A program made the translations under genes and the position numbers. A stretch of 64,000 bases of DNA from Motilibacter peucedani (GTDB lineage: Bacteria; Actinomycetota; Actinomycetes; Motilibacterales; Motilibacteraceae), in NCBI RefSeq assembly GCF_003634695.1, contig NZ_RBWV01000011.1, forward strand, positions 62,001 through 126,000, given 5' to 3'. Below the pieces are notes generated by a model, which saw only the letters and a program-made list of their open reading frames with translations, searched no databases and was not told the origin of the DNA. Of the stretch, positions 1-10,383 are shown piece by piece; within the stretch, counting starts at the first letter, position 1, and every line of letters starts with the position of its first letter.

Positions 1-1
1 G

Positions 2-628
2 GAGTTCCTGCGCCTGCAGGAGGAGATCCACAAGACGGTGGTCCTCGTGACCCACGACATCGACGAGGCCGTGCGGCTCGCCGACCGCATCGCGGTGCTC
101 TCGCAGGGCGGCAAGCTCGAGCAGTACGACGCGCCCGCCACCGTGCTCGGCGCGCCGGCCACCGACTTCGTCGCGTCCTTCGTCGGCGCCGACCGCGGGC
201 TCAAGCGGCTCTCGGTCACCGGCATCGCCGCCACCGACCTCGAGTCCCCGCCGGTCGTCTACGCCTCCGACAGCCTCGCCGCCGCCGAGGAGACGCTGCG
301 CGGCGAGGGCGCCGCCTGGGCGGTCTGCCTCGACGAGCGGGGGACGCTCAAGGGCTGGGTGGGCCTGCGTGACACGGCCGGCGGCGTCGCGACGGTGGGC
401 GAGGTCTGCCACCGCATGGAGGCGTGGGTGCCGGCCCGCGCGACGCTCAAGCAGGCGTTCCAGGAGATGCTCCAGCACGACGCCGGCTGGGTCGCGGTGC
501 TCGACGGCGACAGGTACGTCGGGGTGCTGACCCCGCGCACCCTCCACGAGGCGCTGCGACGCAGCGTCGACGCGGACGCCCTCGGCGTCCCCCTCGAGCA
601 CACCGAGGTCGACAACGTCCCGAGCTGA
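2..628 (+). CDS. Osmoprotectant ABC transporter ATP-binding protein (OpuCA/ProV type), 3' part
   Basis: The frame is open from base 2, so the start and the Walker A/B region lie outside the window. What remains begins just before the H-loop (VVLVTHDIDEA, typical of glycine betaine/carnitine/choline ATPases) and continues through the end of the nucleotide-binding domain (DFVASFVGADRG). A tandem CBS-like regulatory tail follows (about residues 85-185 of the fragment, ending in VGVLTPRTLHEAL). In OpuA/OpuC systems that tail senses ionic strength. The protein would power uptake of compatible solutes at the membrane. The permease and binding-protein genes are presumably upstream, since the next gene downstream is unrelated. 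Confidence 0.85.
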   Translation, partial: EFLRLQEEIHKTVVLVTHDIDEAVRLADRIAVLSQGGKLEQYDAPATVLGAPATDFVASFVGADRGLKRLSVTGIAATDLESPPVVYASDSLAAAEETLRGEGAAWAVCLDERGTLKGWVGLRDTAGGVATVGEVCHRMEAWVPARATLKQAFQEMLQHDAGWVAVLDGDRYVGVLTPRTLHEALRRSVDADALGVPLEHTEVDNVPS

Positions 629-700
629 GCGCTTCCGCTAGGGTCCCTCGCCGGCAGCAGGCCGGCAGCAGGCCGGGAACGGCGGTGGGGAGGAGCGCAG

Positions 701-1396
701 GTGCGGGTCGCGGTCGCCGGGGGTTCCGGCGTGGTCGGGCGGCTGGTCGTCGCCGAGCTCGCCCGGGGAGGCCACGACCCCGTCGTCGTGGCGAGGAGCG
801 CGGGCGTCGACCTGCTGACGGGCGCCGGGCTCGAGGGGGCCCTGACCGGGTGCACCGCCGTCGTCGACGTCTCGAACGTCGCGACGACGAGCGCACGGCG
901 CTCGCGGGCGTTCTTCGCCAGCGCCACCCGCCGCCTGCTCGACGCGGCGGCGGACGCCCGGGTCGAGCACGTGCTCCTGCTCTCGATCGTGGGCGTCGAC
1001 GAGGTCGACCTCGGCTACTACCAGGGCAAGCGGCTCCAGGAGCAGCTCGTGCGCCGCAGTCCGCTCCCCTGGACCGTGCTGCGGGCGACGCAGTTCCTGG
1101 AGTTCCCCGGCCAGGTGCTCGACCGCTCCAGCGGGCCCGTCGCCCTGGTCCCGCGCATGCGCAGCCAGCCGGTTGCAGCGCGGGAGGTCGCGGCGCACCT
1201 CGTGAGCCTCCTGGCGCAGCCGCCGGCGGGCGACGCAGTCGCGATCGCGGGCCCCGAGCAGCACGAGGTCGTCGACCTGGCCCGGGAGCTGCTCGAGGCG
1301 CGCGGCTCCCACCGCCGGGTGGTGCCCGTGCGACTGCCCGGGGCGGTGGGGAGGGGCCTCGCCGGCGGGATGCTGCTCCCCGCGGCGAGCACGTGA
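701..1396 (+). CDS. NmrA/SDR-like NAD(P)-binding protein, probable frameshift at 3' end
   Basis: A GTG start follows a strong GGGGAGGAG ribosome site. The N-terminus VAVAGGSGVVGRLVVAEL is an atypical SDR/NmrA Rossmann motif (GxxGxxG), and the middle matches NAD(P)H-binding proteins (YYQGKRLQEQLV, WTVLRATQF). The family binds NAD(P) and acts as a reductase or redox sensor; the substrate is unknown. After MLLP the frame ends in AAST-stop, whereas the +2-shifted frame continues RGEHVTGTTTWREFLRHEG to a stop at 1440, which looks like the natural family C-terminus. A one-base deletion near 1377-1383 (real or a sequence error) would explain this, giving a repaired gene of 701-1440. Confidence 0.75.
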   Translation: MRVAVAGGSGVVGRLVVAELARGGHDPVVVARSAGVDLLTGAGLEGALTGCTAVVDVSNVATTSARRSRAFFASATRRLLDAAADARVEHVLLLSIVGVDEVDLGYYQGKRLQEQLVRRSPLPWTVLRATQFLEFPGQVLDRSSGPVALVPRMRSQPVAAREVAAHLVSLLAQPPAGDAVAIAGPEQHEVVDLARELLEARGSHRRVVPVRLPGAVGRGLAGGMLLPAAST

Positions 1397-1451
1397 CGGG
1401 CACGACGACCTGGCGGGAGTTCCTGCGCCACGAGGGCTGACCGGGACTAGC

Positions 1452-1919
1452 GTGCGGGGCGTGTACTCGACGACGACGTCCCGGAGCGTCCGCGCCTCCC
1501 CGCGCGCGGTCTACGACGCGCTGCTCGACCCGCAGGCGGTGTCGCGCTGGCGGGTGCCCGAGGGCATGAGCGCGCACGTGCACGAGTTCGACGCCCGTGA
1601 GGGCGGCCGCTTCCGGGTGTCCCTGACCTACGCCTCCGGCTCGGCGCAGGGCAAGTCCGGAGAGCACACCGACACCTACTCCGGCCGCTTCGTGCGGCTG
1701 GTGCCGGACGAGCAGGTCGTCGAGGAGCTCGCGTTCGAGACCGACGACCCCGAGCTGGGCGCCACCATGACCATGACCACGACGCTGAGGGCCCACGACG
1801 GCCGCACCGAGGTGGTGCTCGTGCACGACGGCGTCCCGGACGCGGTGGCGCCCGCCGACAACGAGACGGGCACGCGGATGGCGCTCGACAACCTCGCCCG
1901 CCTGGTCGAGGGGCGCTGA
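1452..1919 (+). CDS. SRPBCC/AHSA1-family protein
   Basis: This 155-residue protein has the START-like helix-grip pattern of the AHSA1 (activator of Hsp90 ATPase C-terminal) family: TSRSVRASPRAVYDALLDPQAVSRWRVPEGM near the N-terminus, FDAREGGRFRVSLTY in the middle and the GTRMALDNLARLVEG terminal helix. These proteins form a hydrophobic ligand pocket; the ligand is not predictable. It begins 11 bases after the stop of the repaired NmrA-like gene, so the two are probably co-transcribed. A second GTG at 1461 is an alternative start. It faces the TMEM175 gene convergently with a 3-base gap. Confidence 0.8.
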   Translation: MRGVYSTTTSRSVRASPRAVYDALLDPQAVSRWRVPEGMSAHVHEFDAREGGRFRVSLTYASGSAQGKSGEHTDTYSGRFVRLVPDEQVVEELAFETDDPELGATMTMTTTLRAHDGRTEVVLVHDGVPDAVAPADNETGTRMALDNLARLVEGR

Positions 1920-1922
1920 GGC

Positions 1923-2513
1923 TCAGGCCGCCGGCGGCGTACGGGTCAGCACCCGCTCCACGCGCCGGTCGGGCACCAGCCAGAGCAGGGCGACCAGCAC
2001 GTACATCGCGACGCCCAGCCACCGGTCGACCAGCGTGAGCACCATGGCCGCGAGGTAGAACAGCGGCGACAGCTTGCCCTTGCGGTCGCGGCCGACCGCC
2101 ACGTGCAGCAGGGAGCCCGGCCCCTCGCAGCGGATGATCGACCACTGCAGCGCGTAGTAGGCCAGGGCCGCGGCGAGCAGCACCACGCCGTACGCCTCGG
2201 TCGGCACCGTCGCGAACGTGGTCTCCCCCATCCACCCGGTGGCGAACGGCACCAGCGAGAGCCAGAACAGCAGGTGCAGGTTGGCCCAGAGCACCAGGCC
2301 GTCGACGCGCTCGGTCGCCTGCAGCATGTGGTGGTGGTTGTTCCAGTAGATGCCCAGGTAGACGAAGCTCAGCGGGTAGCTCAGCAGCACCGGCAGCTCC
2401 TCGTGGAGCGAGGACCACGTCGGCTCCTCGGGCACGTGCAGCTCGAGGACCATGATCGTGATCAGGATGGCGATGACGCCGTCGCTGAACGCCTCGAGAC
2501 GCCCGGTGCGCAC
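1923..2513 (-). CDS. TMEM175-family (DUF1211) potassium channel-like membrane protein
   Basis: The protein opens with RTGRLEAFSDGVIAILITIMVLEL, carrying the RxxxFSDG signature of bacterial TMEM175 channels at the start of the first transmembrane helix. A run of hydrophobic segments follows (PVLLSYPLSFVYLGIYW with NNHHH, LLFWLSLVPFATGW, VVLLAAALAYYALQW, LFYLAAMVLTL, AMYVLVALLWLV), six in all. Bacterial TMEM175 proteins are K+-permeable channels lacking the P-loop selectivity filter. I chose the GTG at 2513 because it puts the signature about 5 residues in and leaves a 1-base gap after the upstream gene, suggesting translational coupling. About 196 residues, as usual for single-repeat members. 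Confidence 0.85.
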   Translation of the reverse strand: MRTGRLEAFSDGVIAILITIMVLELHVPEEPTWSSLHEELPVLLSYPLSFVYLGIYWNNHHHMLQATERVDGLVLWANLHLLFWLSLVPFATGWMGETTFATVPTEAYGVVLLAAALAYYALQWSIIRCEGPGSLLHVAVGRDRKGKLSPLFYLAAMVLTLVDRWLGVAMYVLVALLWLVPDRRVERVLTRTPPAA

Positions 2514-2514
2514 C

Positions 2515-2895
2515 TCAGGCCTCGGTGTCCGGGCGCTCGCGCGCTGCCGAGCGCTTGAGCTCCGCCACCCCCGCCGCGCCCAGCCCCGCGGCCGCCCCGC
2601 CGAACAGCACCGTCGCGACGAAGGCGGCCGTCCGCCGGGGCAGCACCGCCTCGAGCACGCGGAGGACGAGGACCGCCGCGGTGCCCAGGGAGAGCGCGCC
2701 CATGGCCCCGGCTCCGCCGAGCAGGGCCGCGCCCTTGCCCGCCCTGCGCGCACGGCCGGTCACCCTGCCGGTGAGCTCGTCGACGGTGCCGCGGACCTCG
2801 CTGCGGACCATGCCGCGCACGTCACCGGCCATGCCGAGCACGTCGCCGGCCATGCCGCGCAGGAAGCCGCCTGCGCCCGGGGAGTTGCCGCTCAT
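2515..2895 (-). CDS. Small membrane protein, putative actinobacterial holin-X/phage-holin-like family
   Basis: This 126-residue protein has a glycine/methionine-rich amphipathic N-terminus with repeated GMAGDV units, a helix SEVRGTVDELTGRVTGRARRAGKGAALLGGAG and two hydrophobic segments (GALSLGTAAVLVLRVLEAVL and AAFVATVLFGGAAAGLGAAGV). The layout resembles the actinobacterial phage-holin-superfamily (DUF1469-like) membrane proteins; a real holin role is unproven. The ATG at 2895 overlaps the stop of the YjbR gene (ATGA), and the TMEM175 gene starts one base after its stop. The three genes therefore form a compact operon. Confidence 0.6.
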   Translation of the reverse strand: MSGNSPGAGGFLRGMAGDVLGMAGDVRGMVRSEVRGTVDELTGRVTGRARRAGKGAALLGGAGAMGALSLGTAAVLVLRVLEAVLPRRTAAFVATVLFGGAAAGLGAAGVAELKRSAARERPDTEA

Positions 2896-3278
2896 GGGCC
2901 GATCCTGCCCGATCCGGGCCGCGGGCCGGCAGCCCCTCGCCCGGAGGAGAACTCGGCCGCCACCGTCTTCGGCACGCACAGCTCCCACGCCCCGACGAGC
3001 AGCTCGGCCGTCTCTTCGGGCTCCAGCGCGGCCATCCGGGCGCACAGCCAGGAGTACCTCATGTCGGAGGCCGGCGGCAGCAGGAAGACCTCCGGCCGGG
3101 TCGCGACCATCGACTCGCGCTCCGGCTCGGGGAAGCCGAAGCCCAGCACGGTCTCGTCGCGGCTCAGGGTCGCGAAGACGATGCGGCCGACGCGGAACTT
3201 CACCCGGTCGCGGACCAGCGCTTCGTAGGCCTGCGGCAGGCTCAGGGCCACGGCACGCACCTGCTCGACCGTGACCAC
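2892..3278 (-). CDS. MmcQ/YjbR-family DNA-binding-fold protein
   Basis: The 128 residues fit the YjbR/CyaY-like fold: VEQVRAVALSLPQAYEALVRDRVKFRVGRIVFATL at the N-terminus, an aspartate/glutamate-rich middle and the DMRYSWLCARMAAL segment before the terminal helix (EETAELLVGAWELCVPK). The molecular role of the family is unknown; members are usually annotated as MmcQ-like. The C-terminal 20 residues (GRGAAGPRPGSGRIGP) are a low-complexity extension reaching the stop that overlaps the holin-like gene. An in-frame second GTG lies close to the chosen GTG start. Confidence 0.8.
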   Translation of the reverse strand: MVTVEQVRAVALSLPQAYEALVRDRVKFRVGRIVFATLSRDETVLGFGFPEPERESMVATRPEVFLLPPASDMRYSWLCARMAALEPEETAELLVGAWELCVPKTVAAEFSSGRGAAGPRPGSGRIGP

Positions 3279-3285
3279 GGCGGGC

Positions 3286-3783
3286 TCAGCCGCGCTGGGA
3301 GGGGTCGTCGTCGTCCTCGGGCAGGCGGAGCACGCGCTCGAGCAGCAGCCCGGCGCCCACGACGAGCGCCGACGCCAGCGCCGTGGCCGCCGAGCCGATC
3401 AGGCGCGAGGTGCGCAGGTCGCTGTCGGAGCTGGGCAGCAGGAAGACGGCGTAGCCGGCGTAGGCACCGGCGAGCACCGCGCCCACCACGGCCGACGCCT
3501 TCGCGACCGCCACCGCGCGCGCCGCCGCGAGCAGCTCGACCGGCCGGGCGCCCGACGCGCCGGAGAGCCGCTGCCTCCAGGCGCGCGCCGAGACCAGCAG
3601 TCCCACGCCGACCAGGGCCAGGCCCACCGGCAGCGACCACGGGATGCCGAGCCACGCCTGGGTCAGGACGTCGATGCTGCGCGCGTCGAGGACGCGCAGC
3701 AGCGACCACACCGCGACGCCCGCCGCGACGGCTGACAGCACCACCGTGCGGGCGGAGGTGGGGCGTACGTGCTGGGAGCTCAC
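3286..3783 (-). CDS. DUF3180 membrane protein
   Basis: This 165-residue protein has four hydrophobic stretches (VVLSAVAAGVAVWSLLRVL, WSLPVGLALVGVGLLVSA, ASAVVGAVLAGAYAGYAVFLL, AATALASALVVGAGLLLERVL) and the conserved loop HxRPTSARTV near the N-terminus, matching DUF3180. The family is found almost only in actinobacteria, directly downstream of folK, as here; its function is unknown. The start overlaps the end of folB-folK by 4 bases. The acidic tail PEDDDDPSQRG is cytosolic if the usual topology holds. Confidence 0.85.
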   Translation of the reverse strand: MSSQHVRPTSARTVVLSAVAAGVAVWSLLRVLDARSIDVLTQAWLGIPWSLPVGLALVGVGLLVSARAWRQRLSGASGARPVELLAAARAVAVAKASAVVGAVLAGAYAGYAVFLLPSSDSDLRTSRLIGSAATALASALVVGAGLLLERVLRLPEDDDDPSQRG

Positions 3784-4685
3784 GGCGCCACCCCGACCAG
3801 CGGCGCGACCGGCACAGCGAGGGCCAGGTCGTCGCGCCGGCGCACGCCGGCGCGCTCGTCGTCAGGCAGGGCGGCGAGCAGCTCGGCGACACGCCCGTCG
3901 CGGCCCGGCAGCTGTGCGGAGGGAGCGAGCGCGGCCCACGGCGCCAGCACGAAGGCCCGCTCGTGCGCGCGGGGGTGCGGCAGCGTGAGCGCGGGGTCGG
4001 TGCTGGTCACACCCTCGACCGCGACGAGGTCGACGTCGAGGGTGCGGGCTCCCCAGCGCTCGGTGCGCTCGCGGCCGAACGACGCCTCGACGGCGTGGGC
4101 GTGGGCGAGCAGCGAAGCCGGCTCGAGCGCGGTGTCGAGCAGGACGACGGCGTTGAGGTAGTCGGGCTGCGGCCCGGCGCCCGGCAGCGTGAGGGCGGCG
4201 GTCTCGAAGACCGGGCTGACGGCGCGTACGGTGCCGGCCGCTCCCAGCGCCCACACCGCGCCCTGCAGCGCGGCCCGCCGGTCGCCGAGGTTGGCGCCGA
4301 GGGCGACGACGGCGCAGCGACTGGCGGCGCGCCGGATCCGGACCGTCACGTCGGTGAAGGGGACGGTGATGGGCGCCGACGGCTTGTGCACGGTCACCTC
4401 CACCGCCTGCACGAGCGGCTGCGCGAGGGCGTCGGCGGCGATGCGGTCGGCGAGCGACTCGATCAGGTCGAACGGCTCGCCGCCGATGCGCGCGACCACG
4501 GCCTCGGAGACGACGCCGTAGTTGACGGTGGCGGCGAGCTCGTCGGTGCGGCCTGCCGGCTCGAGGTCGACCTCGAGCACGACGTCGACGACGAAGTCCT
4601 GGCCCTGCTCGCGCTCGTGGGCGAAGACGCCGTGGCGGCCGAAGGCCCGCAGGCCGACGATCTCGATGCGGTCAGTCGTCGGCAC
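3780..4685 (-). CDS. folB/folK: Bifunctional dihydroneopterin aldolase / HPPK (FolB-FolK fusion)
   Basis: This is a fusion of 301 residues. Residues 1-120 are FolB (DRIEIVGLRAFGRHGVFAHEREQGQDFVVDVVLEV, VNYGVVSEAVV, FDLIESLADRIA), converting dihydroneopterin to 6-hydroxymethyl-dihydropterin. Residues about 127-280 are FolK (VALGANLGDRRAALQGAV, FGRERTERWGARTLDVDLVAV, LTLPHPRAHERAFVLAPW), which pyrophosphorylates that product before FolP uses it. The RWGARTLDxDL stretch is the pterin/ATP-binding HPPK signature. The start overlaps the end of the NTF2-like gene by 14 bases and sits in the folE-folP operon, so three steps of folate synthesis are co-transcribed. Confidence 0.93.
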   Translation of the reverse strand: MPTTDRIEIVGLRAFGRHGVFAHEREQGQDFVVDVVLEVDLEPAGRTDELAATVNYGVVSEAVVARIGGEPFDLIESLADRIAADALAQPLVQAVEVTVHKPSAPITVPFTDVTVRIRRAASRCAVVALGANLGDRRAALQGAVWALGAAGTVRAVSPVFETAALTLPGAGPQPDYLNAVVLLDTALEPASLLAHAHAVEASFGRERTERWGARTLDVDLVAVEGVTSTDPALTLPHPRAHERAFVLAPWAALAPSAQLPGRDGRVAELLAALPDDERAGVRRRDDLALAVPVAPLVGVAP

Positions 4686-5121
4686 TCTGCGCCCCCTCGT
4701 CGTCGTCGGCCTCGTCCGACGGCGTGCCCATCACCGGCGAGGAGTGGTGGAGCGCGACCCGCCAGCCGCCCGGCGTGCGGCGCAGCACCTTGGTCGACAC
4801 CGCCTGGGCGCCGACGAACCCCTCGGCCGCCCCCTCGGCGCCGGTGAGCAGGCTCTCGGAGCAGGTCACGACGGCGGTGTCGCCGGCGACCTGCACGTCG
4901 AGGTCGGTGAGGAAGAACTGGACGTAGGGAGTGCCGGCCATCACCACGGCCCACGACCGCAGCACCTGGCCGCGGCCGCGCACGGCCGGCCAGCCGGGGT
5001 GGACGCAGACGACGTCGTCGCTCTCGAGCCAGACCGCGCCCATGAGGTCGAGGTCGGCGGTCTCGATGGCGGTGTAGAGCGAGCGCGTGACCCGCTCGAC
5101 CAGCCGGGCGTCGTCAGCCAT
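4672..5121 (-). CDS. NTF2/SnoaL-like protein inside the folate operon
   Basis: This 149-residue protein has a cone-shaped SnoaL/NTF2 fold pattern: VERVTRSLYTAIETADLDLMGAVWLESDDVVCVHPGWPAVRGRGQVLRSW, then alternating strands (YVQFFLTDLDVQVAGDTAVVTC) and GGWRVALHHSSPV. The motif DDVVCVHPGWP is common to a nuclear-transport-factor-2 subfamily that actinobacteria encode between folP and folK. Its role is unknown; a folate-related or protective function is only inferred from context. The start overlaps the end of folP by 8 bases. The acidic C-terminus overlaps the folB start. Confidence 0.8.
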   Translation of the reverse strand: MADDARLVERVTRSLYTAIETADLDLMGAVWLESDDVVCVHPGWPAVRGRGQVLRSWAVVMAGTPYVQFFLTDLDVQVAGDTAVVTCSESLLTGAEGAAEGFVGAQAVSTKVLRRTPGGWRVALHHSSPVMGTPSDEADDDEGAQSADD

Positions 5122-5983
5122 GCAGGGCGCCCGCCCGGGCGGCGCGGGTCGCGCGGCCCACCTCGACGGCGGCGCGGTTGGCGCGCACGGAGTGGACGCG
5201 CACGCCCCACACGCCGGCCGCCGCGAGGAGCCCGGTGACGGCGACGGTCGCGGCCTCGCGCTCCTCGACCGGCGCGGGGACGCCGTCGGAGCCGCTGAGC
5301 AGCGCGCCGAGGAACCGCTTGCGGCTGGCACCGACGAGCACCGGGCGCCCCAGCGCCGCGAGCTGCTCGAGACCGGCGAGGACCGCCCAGTTGTGCTCGG
5401 CCCGCTTGGCGAAGCCGAGCCCCGGGTCGACGACCAGCTGGTCGGGGTCGAGCCCGGCAGCGACCAGGGCGTCGACGCGCTGGCCCAGCTCGGCGACGAC
5501 CTCGCCGACCACGTCGGCGTAGACCGCGCGCTCGTCCATCGAGGTGCTGTGGCCCCGCCAGTGCATGACGACGTAGGCGGCGCCGGCGTCGCGCGCGACC
5601 CGGGGCAGGTCGGTGTCGGCGAGCCCGCCGGAGACGTCGTTGACCAGGCACGCGCCGGCGGCCAGGGCCGCCTCGGCGGTCGTGGCGCGCATCGTGTCGA
5701 TGGAGACGGGTACGCCTGCGGCTACCAGCCCCTGCACCACCGGGAGCACCCGGCGCAGCTCCTCGTCGGCGTCGACGCGCGCCGCTCCGGGGCGCGTCGA
5801 CTCACCGCCGACGTCGACGAGGTCGGCGCCCTCGGCGACCAGGTCGAGCCCGTGGGCGACGGCCGCGCCGGGCTCGAGCCAGCGGCCGCCGTCGCTGAAG
5901 GAGTCGGGCGTCACGTTGACGACGCCCATGACCACGCAGCGGTCCAGGTCGAGGCCCGCCGGCAAGCCGCGGACCGAGGTCAC
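5114..5983 (-). CDS. folP: Dihydropteroate synthase
   Basis: FolP condenses 6-hydroxymethyl-dihydropterin pyrophosphate with p-aminobenzoate and is the sulfonamide target. Visible signatures are [12 protein letters not shown] (pABA loop), [43 protein letters not shown] and [11 protein letters not shown], in the order of the TIM barrel. I chose GTG at 5983 because it gives a standard 289-residue enzyme and overlaps the folE stop as GTGA; the open frame upstream is antisense-like read-through. It lies between folE and the NTF2-like gene in the operon. Confidence 0.95.
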   Translation of the reverse strand: MTSVRGLPAGLDLDRCVVMGVVNVTPDSFSDGGRWLEPGAAVAHGLDLVAEGADLVDVGGESTRPGAARVDADEELRRVLPVVQGLVAAGVPVSIDTMRATTAEAALAAGACLVNDVSGGLADTDLPRVARDAGAAYVVMHWRGHSTSMDERAVYADVVGEVVAELGQRVDALVAAGLDPDQLVVDPGLGFAKRAEHNWAVLAGLEQLAALGRPVLVGASRKRFLGALLSGSDGVPAPVEEREAATVAVTGLLAAAGVWGVRVHSVRANRAAVEVGRATRAARAGALHG

Positions 5984-6638
5984 CGGCTCAGGATGAGGCT
6001 CATCGCCTCGGCCCGGGTGGCGGGGTCGCGCAGCTGGCCGCGGACGGCGCTGGTGACGGTCTTCGAGCCGGGCTTGCGCACGCCGCGGGTGGTCATGCAG
6101 CTGTGCTCGGCCTCGATGACGACGATGACCCCGCGCGGGCGCAGCACCTCGGTCATCGCGTCGGCGACCTGGGTGGTCAGCCGCTCCTGCACCTGCAGGC
6201 GCCGGGCGAACACCTCGACCAGCCGGGCGATCTTGGACAGCCCGGTGATGCGGCCGTCCTCGGCCGGGATGTAGCCGACGTGCGCGACGCCGTAGAACGG
6301 CAGCAGGTGGTGCTCGCAGGCGCTGACCAGGGTGATGTCCTTGACGAGCACCATCTCGTCGTGCCCGAGGTCGAACGTCGTGGTGAGGACGTCCTCGGGC
6401 TGCTGCCACAGCCCGGCGAACAGCTCGCGGTAGGCCCGCGCCACCCGCGCCGGGGTCTCGCGGATGCCGTCGCGGTCGGGGTCCTCGCCGAGAGCGAGCA
6501 GCAGCTCGCGCACCGCCCGCTGCGCCCGCTCCTCGTCGTAGGGCGGGCGCGTCGGCGTGCCGTCGTAGGACGGACCGGTGGCCGCGGCCTGCACCGCCTC
6601 GGCGGCGGTGGCCCCGGTGCCGTCGACGCCGGTGCTCA

Positions 6639-6639
<1 letters not shown>
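5980..6639 (-). CDS. folE: GTP cyclohydrolase I
   Basis: FolE converts GTP to 7,8-dihydroneopterin triphosphate, the first step of folate synthesis. The 219 residues contain the conserved set: [13 protein letters not shown], the zinc motif [10 protein letters not shown] with [29 protein letters not shown] and the second zinc cysteine in [18 protein letters not shown] variable N-terminal 40 residues precede the catalytic core. The ATG overlaps the ftsH stop (TGATG) and the end overlaps folP, so it is translationally coupled on both sides. Confidence 0.96.
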
Positions 6640-8651
<2,012 letters not shown>

Positions 8652-8682
8652 CGAACCGGGGCGGGTGGCCCCGTCCCTCCTC
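8652..8682 (-). promoter_or_regulatory. Possible structured-spacer ribosome binding site of ftsH
   Basis: Reading toward ftsH, a strong purine tract GAGGAGGGA (8682-8674) lies too far from the ATG to be a normal Shine-Dalgarno. The gap is almost filled by a perfect 6-bp hairpin CGGGGC-CACCC-GCCCCG (8673-8657), then GTTCG and the ATG at 8651. Folding of the hairpin would bring the tract to about normal spacing. This is inference from sequence; the ATG may simply be weakly translated. Confidence 0.4.
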
Positions 8683-8815
8683 GAGACAGTGACGGTCTGG
8701 CATGCGACGGTACACCGCTGGTGAGGTGCGGCAACCGTACGCGCTGGTCAACGACCCGGTCGCGGCACCTGTTCCGCCGTTCCGCTCAGGGCGCAGAGAG
8801 GAGGGCCCGGGCGCC

Positions 8816-9367
8816 TCAGCGGTAGACGTGCGGCGCGAGCGTGCCGACGAACGGCAGGTTGCGGTAGCGCTCGGCGTAGTCGAGGCCGTAGCCGACGACG
8901 AACTCGTCGGGGATCTCGAAGCCGACGTAGCGCACGTCGACGTCGACCTTGGCGGCGTCGGGCTTGCGCAGCAGGGCGGCCACCTCGATCGAGGCGGGGC
9001 CCCGCGAGCGCAGGTTGGCCAGCAGCCACGAGAGGGTCAGGCCGGAGTCGATGATGTCCTCGACGACGAGCACGTGCAGGCCGGAGATGTCCTTGTCGAG
9101 GTCCTTGAGGATGCGGACCACGCCCGAGCTCTTGGTGCCCGAGCCGTAGGACGAGACCGCCATCCAGTCCATCTCGACGTGGCGGTCGAGCGCGCGCACC
9201 AGGTCGGCCATGACCATGACCGCGCCCTTGAGGACGCCGACGAGGAGCAGGTCGCGTCCTTCGTAGTCGGCGCTGATCCGGGCGGCCATGCCCGCGAGCC
9301 GCTCGTCGATCTGCTCCTTGGTGACGAGGATCTTCTCGAGGTCGTCGGCGACGGTGGCCTGGTCCAC
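8816..9367 (-). CDS. hpt: Hypoxanthine phosphoribosyltransferase
   Basis: The 183-residue enzyme salvages hypoxanthine (and usually guanine) with PRPP. The PRPP-binding signature is [59 protein letters not shown] and the C-terminal [20 protein letters not shown] are typical of HPRT. The GTG at 9367 is preceded by AAGGAG at good spacing. It sits between tilS and ftsH, the conserved bacterial order tilS-hpt-ftsH, with gaps of 53 and 164 bases; the larger gap before ftsH may hold its own promoter. Confidence 0.95.
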   Translation of the reverse strand: MDQATVADDLEKILVTKEQIDERLAGMAARISADYEGRDLLLVGVLKGAVMVMADLVRALDRHVEMDWMAVSSYGSGTKSSGVVRILKDLDKDISGLHVLVVEDIIDSGLTLSWLLANLRSRGPASIEVAALLRKPDAAKVDVDVRYVGFEIPDEFVVGYGLDYAERYRNLPFVGTLAPHVYR

Positions 9368-9420
9368 GGGTGGGGCTCCTTGCGGATCTGCGGGTCTGCG
9401 GGCGCCGGTCCGCGGGGGCG

Positions 9421-10380
9421 TCAGGACCGTGCGAACGTGAGCCTGCCACACGCCCGCGACGCCTCGACACCGCCCGGCAGCCCGACCGGGCCCTGGCCGT
9501 GCCACGCGCTCACCAGCGCCTCCAGGGCCGCGACGTGCCGGGCACCCATCGCTCCAGGGGCCGCCCCCTCCGCCAGCGCGAGCCGGTGCAGCACGCGGGT
9601 GCGGACCGCGCGCGGCAGCGCCGCGAGCGCGGCGACGTCGTACGCGTCGGGCACCTGCGCCGCCCACGCGTCCAGCGCGTCGGCGTCGTCGCGCAGCTGA
9701 GCGGCCGTGCGGGCCAGTGCAGCCGCGACACCCGGGCCGAGCGCGGCCTCGAGCGCGGGGAGCGCGTCGAGCCGCACGCGCACCCGTGCGTACCGGCGGT
9801 CGGCGTTGTGCGGGTCGTCCCAGGGCTGGAGACCCTGGGCCGCGCAGGCCTCGCGGGTCGTCGCGCGGGTGACCGGGAGCAGCGGGCGGTGCCACAGGTC
9901 GCGCACCGCCGCCATGCCCGAGAGCGAGCGGGCGCCGCTGCCGCGTGCCAGTCCGAGCAGGACGGTCTCGGCCTGGTCGTCGAGCGTGTGCCCGAGCGCG
10001 ACGGCAGCGGCGCCGAGCTCGGCGGCGCGGGCGCGGAGGGCCGCGTACCTCGCGTCGCGCGCGGCTCCCTCGGGGCCGCCGGGCCCGCTCACCTCGACCG
10101 CGCCGACCGCCACGTCGGCGATGCCGAGCGCCGCGAGCGCCTCCGCGGCGCGGGCGGCGACCGCGTCGGACCCCGCCTGCAGCCGGTGGTCGACGACCGC
10201 GGCGGCCACGCGCACGTCCCTGCGCGGGCCCTCGAACGCCAGCGCGGCCGCGAGCGCGAGGGAGTCGGCGCCACCGCTGCAGGCGGCGAGCACGGTCGAG
10301 CCCGGCGCCACGTGCGCGGCGAGGTGCTCCCTGACGGCGACCCGGACCGCCGCGACGGCCGGCGCGAGCCGACCACCCAC
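9421..10380 (-). CDS. tilS: tRNA(Ile)-lysidine synthase
   Basis: TilS modifies C34 of tRNA-Ile(CAU) to lysidine using lysine and ATP, making the tRNA read AUA. The PP-loop ATP pyrophosphatase signature SGGADSLAL is at residues 35-43, followed by [45 protein letters not shown] and WDDPHNAD with RYARVRVR, all canonical. At 319 residues it lacks the long C-terminal tRNA-binding domain of the E. coli enzyme, as is normal in actinobacteria. It starts 3 bases after the stop of the DUF2342 gene. Confidence 0.94.
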   Translation of the reverse strand: MGGRLAPAVAAVRVAVREHLAAHVAPGSTVLAACSGGADSLALAAALAFEGPRRDVRVAAAVVDHRLQAGSDAVAARAAEALAALGIADVAVGAVEVSGPGGPEGAARDARYAALRARAAELGAAAVALGHTLDDQAETVLLGLARGSGARSLSGMAAVRDLWHRPLLPVTRATTREACAAQGLQPWDDPHNADRRYARVRVRLDALPALEAALGPGVAAALARTAAQLRDDADALDAWAAQVPDAYDVAALAALPRAVRTRVLHRLALAEGAAPGAMGARHVAALEALVSAWHGQGPVGLPGGVEASRACGRLTFARS

Positions 10381-10383
10381 GGC

